A stretch of 64,000 nt of DNA, from positions 4,674,151-4,738,150 of the forward strand of contig NZ_JAPNJW010000002.1 in NCBI RefSeq assembly GCF_026626745.1, read 5' to 3'. The notes under the pieces were generated by a model. The model saw nothing but the letters and a program-made list of their open reading frames with translations. It was not told the origin of the DNA and did no database searches. Below are positions 61,973 to 64,000 of this stretch, in pieces. The stretch is from Nannocystis sp. RBIL2 (GTDB lineage: Bacteria > Myxococcota_A > Polyangia > Nannocystales > Nannocystaceae). The position numbers and the translations under genes are program-made. The number at the start of each line of letters is the position of its first letter. The first letter of the stretch is position 1.

Positions 61973-64000
61973 ATGTCGCGCGCCCTCGCCCGCCTGGCCC
62001 TGGCCTGCGCCCTGCTCGCCCCCGCGGCGGCCTCGGCTGCGCCATGGGACATGCCCGTGAGGACAGGTCTCTTCGCACCTGTCCCTTCCGGCATGTCCTT
62101 GCGGTCACCCGTGCTCGCCGCCCCCGGCCCGCGCGTCGCGGCCCCCGCCGCCGACGCCGCCGCCCCCAGCGGCGACGCGAGCCGCCTGCTCAGCGACGCC
62201 GAGGACGCGATCAAGGCCGCCGAGCAGGTGACGCCGACCCCCGCCGGCCCGAGCGCGTCCGACCTGGCCGAGCGCCTGGTCGCAGGTCAGGTCCAGCTCG
62301 AGGGCGGCGACGCCGAGGGCGCTGCGATCGTCTTCCTCGACCTGCTGGAGAACGCCCCCGGCACCCCGGCGGCGGTCCAGGCCCGCTACTACCTCGGCGA
62401 GGCGCTGCTGCAGCTGCGCATGCGCCGGTGGGCCAGCGAGTGCTTCTCCCTCACCCTCGCCGACGCCGGCCCCGAGGCCCGCCGCCTCCACCAGCGCAGC
62501 GTCGCCCGTCTGCTCGAGCTGGCCGCCCCCGCGCGCGCCCGCGGCCACGCGCGCAAGCAGGGCCTGTCGGTCATGCCCGAGCTGCGCGCGCGCATGCAGT
62601 CGGTCGGCCTCGACGGCGACCGCGGCCCCGGCAGCGAGCTCAGCGCCCTCGACGTCACCCGCCTGCGCGGCTGGGTCGCCGCCGTCCCGCCCGACCAGCG
62701 GATCGCCGAGCTGCGCTACGCCTGGGGCCGCTTCCTGTTCCTGTCGAAGGAGTACGGCGAGGCGCTGGCCGAGCTCGACGGCCTCGCCCCCGCCGACCTG
62801 CCTCTCGGGACATCCGCGCCGGCCTGGCGCAGCCTGCTGCGCGCGACCTACGTCGCCGGCGCCGCCGCGGCCGCGCTCGGCCGCCTCGACGACGCGATCG
62901 TCCGCTTCGACCGGATCGTCGCCACCCGCAGCCTGCCCGGCGCGGCGGAGCAGGAGATCCGCGAGCTCGCGTGGATGGCCCGCGCGCGCATCTTCCACGA
63001 CCGCGCCGACTACGACGCGGCGCTGCTGTCGTACCGCTCGATCGGCCGCGCCTCGCCGCTGTACGCCTCGGCGCTGTACGAGATCGCCTGGACCCTGCTC
63101 CGCGCCGACCGCCACGAGGCCGCCCTCGCCGCCCTCGACCAACTGCTGCGCGAGACGCCCCACAGCGCCGCCGCGGCCGAGGCCAAGTCGCTGCGCGGCA
63201 AGCTGCAGATCCGCCGCCGCAACTGGAAGGCCGCCGAGGACGAGTTCGCCGCCCTGCGCCGCCACTTCGACGACCAGTACAAGGCCGTCGCCCCGGCCCT
63301 GGCCGTCGGCAGCGACGCCCTCGACTACGTCGGCGCCGTCATCCGCTCCGACCCGCGCCACTTCAGCCTCGACACCCTCGTCCCGCGCGCCGCCATCCCG
63401 CTGGCCCGCAGCCTGCCGCGCGCGGTGCAGGCCGAGCGCCTGGCCCGAGAGACAGGTGATACCGAGCACCTGCTGCGCGAGACGATGGCGCTGCTCGAGC
63501 GCATGGAGATCGCCGCCGCCTCGCCCGAGCGCGCCCTGCTGTTTACCGACCTCGGCGCGCACTGGCAGGCCCTCGACCGCGCCGGCCGCGACCTCGGCGA
63601 GGCCGGCGAGGCGCTGCTGTCCGCCGTCGGTCGCAGCCCGACCCGCGGCCTCGCCGACATGCGCCGCACCGTCGACGCCCTGTTCGAGCGGCCGTCGAAG
63701 CACCTCCGCCGCGTCACCGAGCTCGCCGAACCGCTGGCCTCCGCCCGCGCCGAGACCACCGCCCTGCGCGCGCGCCTCTACGGCCTCGAGTACGCCCACC
63801 GCGAGTCGTCGCGCCGCGGCTCGCCCGACCCGTTCTTCCAGGAGGCCGCGGCCCTGCGCGGCGAGCTCGGCGCGCTCGAAGACAGCCTCGCCGAGGCCCA
63901 CCGCGGCCTGCAGACCGCCCGCGCCACCCTCCGCTTCACCGACCCGCTGCCCGGCACCCGCCGCGACGCCATCGCCGCCCACAACGTCCTCGTCGGCAAC
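61973..64000 (+). CDS. Exported TPR-repeat protein, C-terminus outside window
   Basis: At least 676 residues, open to the right edge. The signal peptide is MSRALARLALACALLAPAAASA. The mature part is almost entirely paired helices of the TPR type, with ARYYLGEALLQLRMRRWASECF, LRYAWGRFLFLSKEYGEAL and YASALYEIAWTLLRADRHEAAL as clear units, matching periplasmic assembly or motility scaffolds. Between the signal peptide and the first helix about 17 residues (WDMPVRTGLFAPVPSGMSL) are encoded by a large nested palindrome of the dispersed family. Co-transcribed with the periplasmic protein before it (4-base gap). A role in an envelope complex is inferred. Confidence 0.82.
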   Translation, partial: MSRALARLALACALLAPAAASAAPWDMPVRTGLFAPVPSGMSLRSPVLAAPGPRVAAPAADAAAPSGDASRLLSDAEDAIKAAEQVTPTPAGPSASDLAERLVAGQVQLEGGDAEGAAIVFLDLLENAPGTPAAVQARYYLGEALLQLRMRRWASECFSLTLADAGPEARRLHQRSVARLLELAAPARARGHARKQGLSVMPELRARMQSVGLDGDRGPGSELSALDVTRLRGWVAAVPPDQRIAELRYAWGRFLFLSKEYGEALAELDGLAPADLPLGTSAPAWRSLLRATYVAGAAAAALGRLDDAIVRFDRIVATRSLPGAAEQEIRELAWMARARIFHDRADYDAALLSYRSIGRASPLYASALYEIAWTLLRADRHEAALAALDQLLRETPHSAAAAEAKSLRGKLQIRRRNWKAAEDEFAALRRHFDDQYKAVAPALAVGSDALDYVGAVIRSDPRHFSLDTLVPRAAIPLARSLPRAVQAERLARETGDTEHLLRETMALLERMEIAAASPERALLFTDLGAHWQALDRAGRDLGEAGEALLSAVGRSPTRGLADMRRTVDALFERPSKHLRRVTELAEPLASARAETTALRARLYGLEYAHRESSRRGSPDPFFQEAAALRGELGALEDSLAEAHRGLQTARATLRFTDPLPGTRRDAIAAHNVLVGN
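62047..62098. repeat. Nested palindrome inside the TPR gene, just after the signal peptide
   Basis: Outer arms GGACATGCC (62047-62055) and GGCATGTCC (62090-62098) pair over 9 bp. Inner arms GGACAGGT (62061-62068) and ACCTGTCC (62077-62084) pair over 8 bp. The whole 52 bases are in frame with no stop and encode a short loop between the signal peptide and the folded domain. Confidence 0.8.

Noticed and set aside
62105..63982. A 625-codon open frame on the minus strand at the right end
   Set aside because: Gly/Ala/Glu-rich without domains. The plus-strand reading from 61973 has a signal peptide and clear TPR units.

Overview
The window is high-G+C DNA, and every convincing gene has strongly G/C-biased third codon positions. 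The content points to a myxobacterium, most likely of the Nannocystis type (inference). The supporting signs are many secreted lipoproteins with Thr/Ser/Glu/Gly-rich linkers after the lipobox, DUF4215-like and RCC1-like Cys-rich surface proteins, a Ser/Thr kinase paired with an ECF sigma factor, and a sterol-type Rieske/SCP2 and sterol-desaturase operon. Nannocystis is known to make sterols. I see no rRNA, convincing tRNA, CRISPR array, IS element or phage module.

Layout. 0-9 kb: a truncated Cys-rich protein, a VanX-like lipoprotein, a small membrane protein, and a minus-strand run of MBOAT acyltransferase, SGNH esterase, VWA lipoprotein and DUF4328 membrane protein, which looks like an envelope-polysaccharide acylation module. 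9-13.6 kb: an ECF sigma factor and Ser/Thr kinase pair, with a broken second copy of the kinase 3' end on the far side of a beta-propeller lipoprotein. 13.6-19.2 kb: secreted proteins, then a two-gene unit with a heme-oxygenase-like diiron oxidase (HDO). 19.2-35.1 kb: a set of large proteins without signal peptides, namely a peptidoglycan-binding lysozyme-like protein, a caspase-fold His/Cys protease, a CHAT protease fused to a lectin-type propeller, and a 2,885-residue LamG/ricin-lectin protein, bordered by an AraC regulator. 35-40.5 kb: small membrane or secreted proteins and a diiron beta-lactamase-fold protein. 40.9-46 kb: a CoA-acylating semialdehyde dehydrogenase and class III aminotransferase pair, a lipoprotein built from RND-pump porter-like segments but lacking membrane helices, and a DoxX-like protein. 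46-52 kb: an EF-hand lipoprotein, a membrane protein and the sterol-type operon. 52-64 kb: a PAS/GAF histidine kinase, hisD-hisC, a lipoprotein, metK, and a periplasmic protein followed by a TPR protein cut by the window edge.

The strongest unexplained signal is a dispersed family of short palindromes built on GACATGTC / GGACAT...ATGTCC. Members form hairpins at gene ends, most clearly in the gap between convergent genes, sometimes overlapping stop codons. Other members lie in frame inside flexible parts of secreted proteins: three in the VanX-like linker and one nested pair just after the signal peptide of the last gene. Two members sit in local duplications that also copy the adjacent gene's 3' end. 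This suggests a REP/RPE-like palindromic element that doubles as a terminator.

Family calls rest on reading motifs by eye. No searches, structure predictions or folding programs were run.
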